Source: CANIGN01 sp041391385 (lineage in GTDB: Bacteria > Bdellovibrionota > UBA2428). From it: a DNA stretch of 64,000 nucleotides. Below are positions 44,398 to 52,762 of the stretch, piece by piece. A program made the translations under genes and the position numbers. Location of the stretch: positions 248,001 through 312,000 of the forward strand of contig JAWKOD010000004.1 of NCBI GenBank assembly GCA_041391385.1, given 5' to 3'. The notes under the pieces are model-generated. The model made no database searches and was not told the origin of the DNA. It was given only the letters and a program-made list of their open reading frames with translations. Positions within the stretch are counted from its first letter, which is position 1; the number at the start of each line of letters is the position of its first letter.

Positions 44398-47300
44398 TGT
44401 TGAAGCGTCATTTGGGTTCTTACCCCTCGTTGTTGTCTTTCTTGATTTTAGCTACAAGCTCTCAGGCTTTAGAAATTAACTGGAAGTCAGTTAATCAAAA
44501 GAAAAAAGTTGATGCATCCGTTAACTCAGAACGAGTTTTTAATCGTGAGAGGGTTCGCTTTACCCAGAAAGTTACATTTAAAAGAGCTCCGTTATTTAAT
44601 CGAAATGATTTAGAGCTGGAAACAGCTCGGCTGCAACGTATTGACCAAAAAACAGAACAGTTGATTGGGCAGATTCAAAATTTAATTAAACGTGAAAAAC
44701 AACGTGCTCGTGTTGGTGAGTTAAAGATGCGTCTTGCGGAACTTTACTATGATCGCTCAAGACTAGTGGCCATGAAAGAGAGTGAAGCCTGGTCAAAAGA
44801 TGTAGACCAGTGGAATGCTTTATCTTCAGCTGAACGTGGTAAGCGAGCTCGTCCTGTCTTGAAAACACCTAGAGCTAATAAAGTAAGAGCGCAGTCTATT
44901 AGGCTTTATAATGAACTTGAAGTTGCAAGTCGTGGCAAGGATCAGGGGCGATCTATGATGATCGCACGTGACGAAGTGCTTTTTTATCTTGCGATGACCT
45001 ATAGTGATATGGGTAATAATAAAAAAGCCATTCCCTATTTTGAAGAGTTAACAACTCGATATCCCAAAAGCGAAAAGACAGGATTGGCAAAGCTCTCTTT
45101 GGCGGACGCATATTTTGAAAATAACGTTCACAGAAAAGCACTTCCTCTTTATTTGGGAGTTGCGGCTAGTTCGAGTGCAGAATTTGCTAAGTTAAAGCCG
45201 TATGCCACATATCGTGCAGCATGGTGCTACAGCAATTTACTTGACTATAAAAAGGCAACGCTTGCGTTTTTAAAGACCATTGAACTTTCTAAAAACGATA
45301 AGAGCCCTAAAAATATTAGTTTTGTAAGAGAAGCTTATGGCGATCTAGCCATGGCCTTTGCGCTATCTGGTCAATACAATGATGGGTGGGCTTATTTTCG
45401 GGAGAAGGTTCGTAATAGAGAGCTCCTTGAAAAGTATGAACTCACTGCTGCTCAAGTTGCAAAGGATAGAGGGCACTATAAGATTGCAGAATTCTTTTAC
45501 AATAAATTACTCACTCGTTCGCCCGAAGCTAGCTTTGCAAGAGACTTAGCTCTCGACAGGGCTGAGAACGCTAAAAAATCAAATAATCTTACACTCTACG
45601 CGCAAAAGCTAGGAGAGTTGTTACGAGATTATGGGGCAGGATCAACATGGCTTCGAGCTCAGAAGCTTGATTCTACAAGTGAAAAAGTCATGGTTGATGA
45701 GCTCGTTTCTCTTGTAAGACGGGATACAAAAGATTTTCATAAAGCGGCACAAAAGAGAGGAATTCCTTCAGTAGCAAAAAGGGTTATTCCAATGTACGAG
45801 ACTTATTTGACTTATGTTCCTGCTAAAAATCCAGATACAGCTGAAAATGTTCACGAAATGAAATTTTATTTTGCTGACCTACTCTATGAGTCTGGCGAGT
45901 TTGCTCGTGCTGGTGAGGCTTATGCAAATGTTGGAGAGGGGAAGTACTCTTCCACTTCTGCATTTAACCGAATACTTGCATATCGAGAAGCAGCGAAGAA
46001 AGATAAAAAATACAGTGATGAGCTCATCGCTGCAACAAACGACTTTGTCTCTAAGTATCCCGACGACAAGCGAGCGGGTGATTTGATGTATGCAAGTGCA
46101 AACGAATCGTTTGAATCTGGTGCGCAAGAGCAGTCAATGCAGACTCTTCGTAGCATCGTTACACGATTTGCTTCTACTGATCGTGGTGTTGATGCAGCAG
46201 AACGTATTCTGTTTATACATGAGAAAAACAAAAATTATGATGCTGTTATAGGTGAGGCAAATGCCTTTTTAGCGAATAGCACCTTAATGGCTACGGGCGG
46301 TTCAAAGTTCAAAGCAAACTTAGATGATGTAAAAGAAAAGGCTACCTTTAAGAAAATCGAGGCTATGCCTGAGGGGACTCGTGCTCAGCTAGCTGCTAAA
46401 GGAGCAGCATATCTTGAAGTGAGTGCTGTTTCTGATAGCGATTTAAAAGAAAAATCTTTGAATAATGCAATCGTATTTTTTAAGAAAGCGGAAGATAAAG
46501 AGGGAGCAGACAAGGCTGAAGCCGCACTTCTCAAGGCTTTTCCAAAAAGCAAATTTGCTAAAAATATCTACTTGAACCAGGCGGACGATCTTTTAGAAAA
46601 AGCTGATTTTGATCAAGCGATTCGTCAGTATCAGCAAGTTCTTAGCAATTATAAGGGTTCGAGTTCAGAGAGAGAAAAAATTCTTGGAAACCTCTTTTAT
46701 GTAAAAGCTCACTTGGAAGATGCTGTGATTCCAGAGCTTCGTCCAACCAAGAGCCTAAGTGCAAACACAGTTAAACTTGGTAAGGACTATTTAAAAGAAT
46801 TTAACAGAGGTAGTAATAGGGATTTTGCTGTTACAGTTTTGGTCTATCGTCGTGGAGCAACTCTTTCAGATATCGATAAGTTCTCAAAAGAGCCAAGACT
46901 ATCTTCCAAGACAAAAACTTTATTGAAAGAAGCAGAACCTGTTCTTAAGGTTAGGGCAAAGAATTCTTCCTCTTACCCTGGAATCTTAAAACGCTTCCCT
47001 CCTAATCCTTCGTATTCAGATGCACTTAAGTCTGCAATGGGTGAGGCTGCGTTCAATCAAGTTGAAAAGAAATATCAAAACTACCGTGGCTTAAGAGTTT
47101 CTACTATTCCTAAGCGTATAGCAGCTACTTTAGGTGAAAAGGTAAAATCCTTAGAGTTGCTTGAAAAAAGCTACACAGCTGTTGTGAGTTATGGTGATGA
47201 AACCTATGCCCTTAGATCACTTGAGCGCCTTTCGGATCTCTATAAGGATTTAAGTGAAGAGCTCGCTAAAATTAGTGATCCTGATGCAAAAAAAGAATTA

Positions 47301-47870
47301 GCTCCTTTTGTGAAGTCTTTTGATGATAAGTCGAGGTCTTTGATCGAACTTTGTTTGGATAAAACTAAAGAGCTGAAGATTAAAGGTCCTGGCGCAGCTT
47401 CTTGTAGAGCGAAAGCTAAGTGGGTGGCTGGTGTCCAAGCCTTGGCAAGTAAAAAAATTCCAGATTTGCAGTGGATTCCTAACTTGAATCACAAGAGACC
47501 TTTAACTGAATTCGCTGAGAAAAGCTTTAAGCAGAACAAGATAGGTTCGTTTATTTTGGCAAGTGATTTGCTCGAGAAGTCTTCGGACAAAATGTCCGAT
47601 GATGAGAAGTTTTATATGGACTTCTTAGGAGCTTTGTTTGATTGGAGAGAGGGGCGTGGAGCTTCTGCTGAGTCGACACTTCTTGATTTAAGTACAAGGA
47701 CAAGTGGAAACAACAAACGCACTGTCGTTAAGAACCTTTCTTCGCTTTATCTTCAGGTAAATGATTACAAGCAAGCAATGTCTATACTTTCTGGCGTAGA
47801 TGAGGATAGTGACGTGCGAGTTCTTAAGGATCTTGCGCGTATCGGAATGAATGATGGAAAAGGTGGCTAA
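44397..47870 (+). CDS. Very large periplasmic TPR protein (GltD/AgmU-like)
   Basis: A 1157-residue protein with signal peptide (residues 1-25, ending SQA). It has long helical regions and many TPR repeats, e.g. DEVLFYLAMTYSDMGNNKKA, ALPLYLGVAASSSAEFAKLK, AGEAYANVGEGKYSSTSAF and ILLNQADDLLEKADFDQAI-like units across residues ~190-760. A second helical region precedes the C-terminus. The size and layout fit the large TPR component (GltD/AgmU type) of gliding or related envelope complexes, presumably a scaffold. Translation is coupled to the upstream gene (TAATG) and the next gene starts two bases after its stop. The gene is intact despite neighbouring frameshifts. Confidence 0.75.
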   Translation: MLKRHLGSYPSLLSFLILATSSQALEINWKSVNQKKKVDASVNSERVFNRERVRFTQKVTFKRAPLFNRNDLELETARLQRIDQKTEQLIGQIQNLIKREKQRARVGELKMRLAELYYDRSRLVAMKESEAWSKDVDQWNALSSAERGKRARPVLKTPRANKVRAQSIRLYNELEVASRGKDQGRSMMIARDEVLFYLAMTYSDMGNNKKAIPYFEELTTRYPKSEKTGLAKLSLADAYFENNVHRKALPLYLGVAASSSAEFAKLKPYATYRAAWCYSNLLDYKKATLAFLKTIELSKNDKSPKNISFVREAYGDLAMAFALSGQYNDGWAYFREKVRNRELLEKYELTAAQVAKDRGHYKIAEFFYNKLLTRSPEASFARDLALDRAENAKKSNNLTLYAQKLGELLRDYGAGSTWLRAQKLDSTSEKVMVDELVSLVRRDTKDFHKAAQKRGIPSVAKRVIPMYETYLTYVPAKNPDTAENVHEMKFYFADLLYESGEFARAGEAYANVGEGKYSSTSAFNRILAYREAAKKDKKYSDELIAATNDFVSKYPDDKRAGDLMYASANESFESGAQEQSMQTLRSIVTRFASTDRGVDAAERILFIHEKNKNYDAVIGEANAFLANSTLMATGGSKFKANLDDVKEKATFKKIEAMPEGTRAQLAAKGAAYLEVSAVSDSDLKEKSLNNAIVFFKKAEDKEGADKAEAALLKAFPKSKFAKNIYLNQADDLLEKADFDQAIRQYQQVLSNYKGSSSEREKILGNLFYVKAHLEDAVIPELRPTKSLSANTVKLGKDYLKEFNRGSNRDFAVTVLVYRRGATLSDIDKFSKEPRLSSKTKTLLKEAEPVLKVRAKNSSSYPGILKRFPPNPSYSDALKSAMGEAAFNQVEKKYQNYRGLRVSTIPKRIAATLGEKVKSLELLEKSYTAVVSYGDETYALRSLERLSDLYKDLSEELAKISDPDAKKELAPFVKSFDDKSRSLIELCLDKTKELKIKGPGAASCRAKAKWVAGVQALASKKIPDLQWIPNLNHKRPLTEFAEKSFKQNKIGSFILASDLLEKSSDKMSDDEKFYMDFLGALFDWREGRGASAESTLLDLSTRTSGNNKRTVVKNLSSLYLQVNDYKQAMSILSGVDEDSDVRVLKDLARIGMNDGKGG

Positions 47871-47871
47871 T

Positions 47872-48165
47872 ATGAAAAACACACTTTTAAAAAGGCTCAT
47901 ATTCGTTTTTTGTTTTGGATCTGTTTTCACTTGGGCTGCGGATAGGCAAGAGGGATGGATTGTAAGACAGACAGAGAACGGTCTAGTGAAAGTTCCCGCT
48001 AAGCAATACTTTAGCTTTGAAGGTGCAAGTCTTTCTGGAAAAGCTTATACGCCTTTTCAGGCAGTTTTTGATCAACGTCCTAGTCGTAAAAATAAAAGTC
48101 TTATACCGGTACGAACTTCCTTTAAACGTGAAGTCTTGGATGCCAGTGGTTATTCGGGAAGGTAG
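47872..48165 (+). CDS. Small exported protein in the Glt-like operon
   Basis: A 97-residue protein when started at ATG 47872, after TAA of the TPR gene (TAATATG) and AAAGGTGG. It has a signal peptide (residues 1-23, ending TWA) and a basic mature part with FSFEGASLSGKAYTPFQAVF. I know no family. Placement between the large TPR protein and the FHA/TonB-like protein suggests it is a small accessory part of the same complex. Confidence 0.6.
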   Translation: MKNTLLKRLIFVFCFGSVFTWAADRQEGWIVRQTENGLVKVPAKQYFSFEGASLSGKAYTPFQAVFDQRPSRKNKSLIPVRTSFKREVLDASGYSGR

Positions 48166-48177
48166 AGAGAGGAACAC

Positions 48178-50148
48178 ATGAGTCAACATCGAGCATTAAT
48201 AGAGTTATCGGTATTTCAGGGGGATACGCTTATAGCGAGGCAATCCTTTGACCAGGATAAAATCATTTTGGGTCGCATATCCTCTGCAGATTTTAGGATT
48301 CCGAGTCCCCAGGTTTCGCGAATTCATGCGCTTTTAGAAATCTTGCCCGATGGTCAATTAAAATTAACAGACTTAGCCTCTACACACGGTACATTTGTAA
48401 ATGGTTCTAAAATTGTTGAAGCTATACTTCGTGAAACTGATCAAGTTAAAGTAGCCGATGTTACAATTAAGCTCGTTCGTGTAGCTAAACCAGCAATGAC
48501 AGCTGCAAGTTCTGCTTCTGCGGGTGCATCGAGCTCTGCTGTTTCACCTTCGGTAGCTCCGCCACCTCCTGCTCCTGCAGTACCTCCTCCTTCGATAGCG
48601 GTATCCTCTGAGCCTGCTACCCCAGTAGTTCCTTCGGCTCCACGTGAGGCGACTGTCATTAGAAGCTTGAAGAGTACTGCAAGTGCTCGTGGTGTCTTGG
48701 AGGGAGATCCTAAAGCCCATGAGGAACTTGAAGTTACCGTTTATTGGGAAGATACCATTCTTGCGATTGATCATTATAAGAGAGGACGCGAGACAATCAC
48801 TTTAGGCGATGGAGTGAAATCAACTTATATTGTTACAGAGGCGGGTATTCCGCCAATGTTTCGTTTTGTAGAAATTAAAGGTTCTAAAGTTGAAGTGAAT
48901 CTTCATCCCGCTATGAAAATGAGCGCACGTATCAATGGGCACATGTATACGCATGAAGACCTGATGAAGAGTGGAAAAGAAAAAATTGAGTTAGGGCCAA
49001 ATGATATAGCGAAGGTTCGAATTGGAAACATTCACTTCTTTTTGATGTTTGTTCCTGATCCTCCTCCCTTGGCACGTGGACCCGTGCTTGATAAAGATCC
49101 CGTTTTTTGGAGCTTCTTCGCTTCTACGTTTGTTGCAGCATTTTTGCTGATGACTTATTTGATGATTTTTCAAAAGCCTATCGAAGGTGAAGTTAAAGAG
49201 TTTCCAGAAAAGTTTAGAAGAATTCTTGTGATGACCTATAAACAGCAACAAGAAAAATTAGAGATTCAGGCCCCAGAAAAAGAAGCTGAAAAAGAAGAAA
49301 AGAAAACGGGCTTAGAGGAAAAGATTAAAACACCTGATGCTATGCAGGCTCAGCGAAATGCAAAGGGCGGAAATGAAGGCGAAGGGAAGCGTACTCCTGG
49401 TCCTGAAGGCAAGCGTGGAGAGCAGAATGCAAAAAACAATACGGGTGTGACTGTAGCGCCTAAAGTAAAGGGGCCTGATAGCAAGCAACCAGGACCGAGC
49501 AAGAATAATGGAAAAACTGCTAAAGCACCGAGTAAGTTCGGACTCTTGCAGTCGCTTAAGAACTCAGGTCTTACAAGTAAGCTTGCTAAGATGACCGGTG
49601 AAGATGGTGGCAATGATGATCTCGATAAAAAGTTTAGTGGATTCGGCGGCGGCGGAATGCAAAGTGCTAAAGGTGTGAGTCCTCGAGGTGGTCTTGTGGG
49701 TACTGGCTCTGGAGGAGGCGGTAATGAAGCCGTTATCGGAGTGGGTGGTCTTGGAACAAAGGGCTTTGGCCAAGGGGCTAAAGGCGACGGCACGGGCGGA
49801 ATTCCAGGTAAGGGAAGCGCACTTATTTCGACAGAGTCCGGTGGAATTTCTGTGGGTGCGGGGCTTTCAAAAGAAGAGATCGATCGAGTTGTTAAATCGC
49901 ATATGAATGAGCTCGAGTTTTGTTTCCAACAAGCGAAGCAACGAAACCCTGATTTGGCGGGTAAGTTGGCTCTCGGTTGGACAATTCTCAATGGTGGAGT
50001 TGTTGCAAAGGCGAGGGCTAAGGCGAACAGTACGGGCGATGCGGGCTTAATGGAGTGCTTTATGAGACGGCTTCAGCAGTGGAGATTTCCATCGCCTCCG
50101 TCAGGAGCCTCGGCCGAAGTTGAGTATTATCCGTTTCCTTTGAAATAG
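48178..50148 (+). CDS. FHA - membrane helix - AgmX/PglI C-terminal (TonB-like) protein, GltG/GltJ-like
   Basis: A 656-residue protein. Residues ~8-100 are an FHA phosphothreonine-binding domain (LGRISS, SPQVSRIHALL, STHGTFVNGSKI). A Pro/Ala linker (~115-160) and a second beta-rich module (~190-300) follow, then one membrane helix (~312-332: SFFASTFVAAFLLMTYLMIF). After it come a Lys/Glu then Gly-rich periplasmic linker (~340-560) and a C-terminal AgmX/PglI tail with two cysteines (ELEFCFQQA … LMECFMRRLQQWRFP). The layout fits GltG/GltJ proteins that link cytoplasmic signals to the outer membrane in Myxococcus gliding and related machines. It ends the operon; nothing terminator-like is seen. 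Confidence 0.85.
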   Translation: MSQHRALIELSVFQGDTLIARQSFDQDKIILGRISSADFRIPSPQVSRIHALLEILPDGQLKLTDLASTHGTFVNGSKIVEAILRETDQVKVADVTIKLVRVAKPAMTAASSASAGASSSAVSPSVAPPPPAPAVPPPSIAVSSEPATPVVPSAPREATVIRSLKSTASARGVLEGDPKAHEELEVTVYWEDTILAIDHYKRGRETITLGDGVKSTYIVTEAGIPPMFRFVEIKGSKVEVNLHPAMKMSARINGHMYTHEDLMKSGKEKIELGPNDIAKVRIGNIHFFLMFVPDPPPLARGPVLDKDPVFWSFFASTFVAAFLLMTYLMIFQKPIEGEVKEFPEKFRRILVMTYKQQQEKLEIQAPEKEAEKEEKKTGLEEKIKTPDAMQAQRNAKGGNEGEGKRTPGPEGKRGEQNAKNNTGVTVAPKVKGPDSKQPGPSKNNGKTAKAPSKFGLLQSLKNSGLTSKLAKMTGEDGGNDDLDKKFSGFGGGGMQSAKGVSPRGGLVGTGSGGGGNEAVIGVGGLGTKGFGQGAKGDGTGGIPGKGSALISTESGGISVGAGLSKEEIDRVVKSHMNELEFCFQQAKQRNPDLAGKLALGWTILNGGVVAKARAKANSTGDAGLMECFMRRLQQWRFPSPPSGASAEVEYYPFPLK

Positions 50149-50168
50149 GGGATGAGCTCCAAGGTTCT

Positions 50169-50390
50169 TTAAGGGTGAGATTTTTCGCTTTTAAGTTTTG
50201 GAGCACTTTGAGATACATCATTCGCCAATCTTAAATTTTTAATGAAGGCCAGGCTTTCAATTGTATAGCAACGACAATCGATGTTCCGGATGTAGGCCGA
50301 GAGGTTACTTTTAACTGTTCTAAGGGAGTAGTTCTCTTTGGATGCAAAGCGAAGACAGAGTGAGAATGATTTAAAAGACTGTAATTCCAT
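50169..50390 (-). CDS. Possible small protein of unknown function
   Basis: A 73-codon frame from ATG 50390 (AGGA 8 bp upstream) to 50169. It is basic, with ENYSLRTVKSNLSAYIRNID and SLAFIKNLRLANDV; no signal peptide or known domain. It follows the exported-protein gene (50410-51051) on the same strand within 20 bp. It may be real or merely an open frame; codon choice looks neutral. Confidence 0.3.
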   Translation of the reverse strand: MELQSFKSFSLCLRFASKENYSLRTVKSNLSAYIRNIDCRCYTIESLAFIKNLRLANDVSQSAPKLKSEKSHP

Positions 50391-50409
50391 TTTGTTTTCC
50401 TGAGGCTCA

Positions 50410-51051
50410 TCAGTAAAAACCTTGACCCTGGGGGTCAATGCAATTCAGGCTTACGAACTCACGGAACACATAGAAAGATTCGGTGTAAACAGGCAAGTCG
50501 TTCCTTCTTATTCTATCACCGTAGTGTTCTGTTACGTTATCAGAGAAGTCTTTTTGTTCTGTGGCATCTAAGAGGATTATGATGATTTCATCTTCATAGC
50601 CCTCTTCGTGAATGCGAGTATTCCAGTAGATTGAATTGAGGTAGATATCTCCGTTATTAATCGTGTAAGTGCTGCTTTTATCTGTGAAGAATGAGTCTGG
50701 AGCTACATGAATTCTGTTTTTGTTGATTATATCCAGAATTCTGTCTGCATCATATTCTGAGTCCTTGTCTTCTTCGGCATATTGAGAAAGTGAGCGGCCA
50801 ATTGATTTTACGATTTCACAAATAGGGGCATCTTCCACACCTCCTCCAACGCCCCTGCCAGAAGCTCCTTCTAGTTTTTTTCCATCAAATGAAAAATCGT
50901 GAAGTGAGGCAGCTGTTAGTGTCTGCACGGTTGATAAGATAAGAACTTTTATAATAAGCAGGCGACTAAGTGGTGTGCGCAGCTGAAAAAATGGACCTTT
51001 AAAGTGCCCTTGCATAAGGAGAAGCTTACAGTTTATGCTGCGTTGGGTCAA
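50410..51051 (-). CDS. Exported protein of unknown function
   Basis: A protein of 201-213 residues. The frame opens at 51051, but ATG 51015 (MQGHFKGPFFQ…) may be the true start, placing a hydrophobic signal (LLIIKVLILSTVQTLTAAS) near the N-terminus. The mature part starts with SLHDFSFDGKKL and a Gly-rich stretch (ASGRGVGGGVEDAP), then an acidic helical region. The block IYWNTRIHEEGYEDEIIIIL may be a small beta-alpha unit. No family recognised. Start uncertain. Confidence 0.5.
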   Translation of the reverse strand: MTQRSINCKLLLMQGHFKGPFFQLRTPLSRLLIIKVLILSTVQTLTAASLHDFSFDGKKLEGASGRGVGGGVEDAPICEIVKSIGRSLSQYAEEDKDSEYDADRILDIINKNRIHVAPDSFFTDKSSTYTINNGDIYLNSIYWNTRIHEEGYEDEIIIILLDATEQKDFSDNVTEHYGDRIRRNDLPVYTESFYVFREFVSLNCIDPQGQGFY

Positions 51052-51121
51052 CGCTGGGGGGTGTTTTAATCAAAATAAGAATCTTCGTTGAGTTGTACGG
51101 GCCATAGACCTTCAAGGTGAG

Positions 51122-52471
51122 TTATTTTTGAAAGTCGTAAAGAGGGCCCAGCTTAAGGAGCTGAGTAAACTCGTCTAAGGCTGTGCGGATTTCGGTGATG
51201 AGCTGTGGGTCACGCAAGTCGTTAACGCTAAGTTTGTCACGGTAGTTTTTGCTTACAATCTTTCGTAAGCCTTCAATCGTTTCTTTGTTAAGTAAGGCTT
51301 CTGGATGAATTCTCTTTAGCTCGTTCTTCGACAGTTGAACGCGTAGACGCAAGCACGCAGGTCCGCCGCCATTGCGCATGCTTTGTCGCAAATCTAAGGT
51401 TTTCCATTCTTTAATGGTTTTATTCTTTGCGACAAGACGATCGAGATATTTTTTTACGATTTTGTCTTCTTGGCATTCTTGAGGGCACAGCAAAAGCATC
51501 TGCGAAGGGTTTTGAGGATCACTGAGCAATTGAGAATTGAACAAGTAGGAGCTGACGCATTTCTTTAGGCTCACATCGCTGCTTTTAACTTCAATCCATT
51601 GATATGAGGCTAGGTTTTTTTTCAGGAATACTTTAAGTTCTTTTCTGCTTTTATCCGTAAAAGCTTTTTCGTGAGAAAAGAGGATATTTTCATTCCCGAC
51701 GCAGATAACATCGTTATGAAAAACTCCAGCGTCGATTGCAGCTGGATTTTGTTGAATAAAGATGCTTTTGCTTTCTACGGTGCCAAGTCTTGAAAGTGAC
51801 TGAGAGGCTTCGAGGCTTTGTCTGGCTACAAATTTCTTAGGGTGAGGGAGATCCTTCCAGGCACTTCTTCCAAAGGTAAAAAGATGGACTCCAGGCGCAG
51901 AGTGCTCTGAGCTTAGGCGTGTATGATTAGCCGCACCTTCGTCGGCAAAAGCTTCGCCACCATTGAGTGCAGGGTGCACGCGAAAACAATCTGCTGCGAA
52001 AACTTTCTTCAAGTATTCATAGGTCCATTTTGCTTCTTGTGCACGATGGGGCTTGGCCGAAAGATTGGCGACAACGAAGTGTAAGTTGCCATCTTCTGAG
52101 TCGTTACTTGGCATTACGGTTGCTGCATTGGCTGTCCACATACTCGACGCCGAAAAGGCAATTGATAGAAGCTTAGGGTTGGATTTGAAAACGTTGTTTA
52201 CTATCTCGGTATCTGTTCCACAAAAGCCATGAGATTTTAAAAAAGAAATATTGGGGCGTTCCTGAGGTAGAAAAATCCCCTGTTGAAAGCCTCTATTGAT
52301 TAGAAATTCTACTTTTGCCAAGCCTTGTAATGCGGCTTTCTTGGGATTTGAGGCTTTGCCTCCGTGGCTGAGAGATGCAATGTTCCCCGTCGAGAGTGCG
52401 GAATAGTTGTGGCTGGGGCCTACGAGTCCATCAAAGTTGACCTCAGTGTAGGAGTTCTCCGCGGTTGTCAT
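51122..52471 (-). CDS. astB: N-succinylarginine dihydrolase AstB
   Basis: A 449-residue enzyme of the amidinotransferase/guanidine-modifying fold. Recognisable blocks are NFDGLVGPSHNYSALSTGN near the N-terminus, NLSAKPHRAQEAKWTYEYL, NGGEAFADEGAANH, DAGVFHNDV and the nucleophile cysteine in RNGGGPACLRLRV. It hydrolyses N2-succinylarginine to succinylornithine, ammonia and CO2 in the arginine succinyltransferase pathway. The other ast genes (astA, astC, astD, astE) are not in this window, so the pathway here is split or incomplete. The upstream 230-bp gap is shared with the divergent lipoprotein gene. Confidence 0.9.
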   Translation of the reverse strand: MTTAENSYTEVNFDGLVGPSHNYSALSTGNIASLSHGGKASNPKKAALQGLAKVEFLINRGFQQGIFLPQERPNISFLKSHGFCGTDTEIVNNVFKSNPKLLSIAFSASSMWTANAATVMPSNDSEDGNLHFVVANLSAKPHRAQEAKWTYEYLKKVFAADCFRVHPALNGGEAFADEGAANHTRLSSEHSAPGVHLFTFGRSAWKDLPHPKKFVARQSLEASQSLSRLGTVESKSIFIQQNPAAIDAGVFHNDVICVGNENILFSHEKAFTDKSRKELKVFLKKNLASYQWIEVKSSDVSLKKCVSSYLFNSQLLSDPQNPSQMLLLCPQECQEDKIVKKYLDRLVAKNKTIKEWKTLDLRQSMRNGGGPACLRLRVQLSKNELKRIHPEALLNKETIEGLRKIVSKNYRDKLSVNDLRDPQLITEIRTALDEFTQLLKLGPLYDFQK

Positions 52472-52577
52472 TATTGTAAAAGATTAAACAATTCCACCTA
52501 GGGGTACAATCTCAAAACATATTCAGCGCTTCCCAGAGCAAGGGTGAAAATTGAGAAATTTATGCTTACGTTAAAGT

Positions 52578-52583
52578 TATAAT
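52578..52583 (+). promoter_or_regulatory. TATAAT -10-like hexamer in the divergent gap before the lipoprotein gene
   Basis: A perfect TATAAT lies 180 bp before ATG 52763. The best -35-like hexamer, TTGAGA (52551-52556), is 21 bp away, too far for a standard sigma70 promoter. A 17-codon open frame with a good ribosome site (ATG 52616, GAGGTA upstream) lies just downstream. Confidence 0.25.
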
Positions 52584-52762
52584 TGATTTCCATTTCTTGA
52601 TTTTGAGGTAAATACATGCTATTAGGGTTTCGTCAACAGAAAAACATTTCGCGGAATCCGGTTAAGTGACTGAAATTATTAAGTAAAAACTAACGCAGTG
52701 GGCTCTTGTGTGAGTTGCTCTTTGTGCCGTATTCCAGTACAATTCGTATCCGGTGCAATAAG

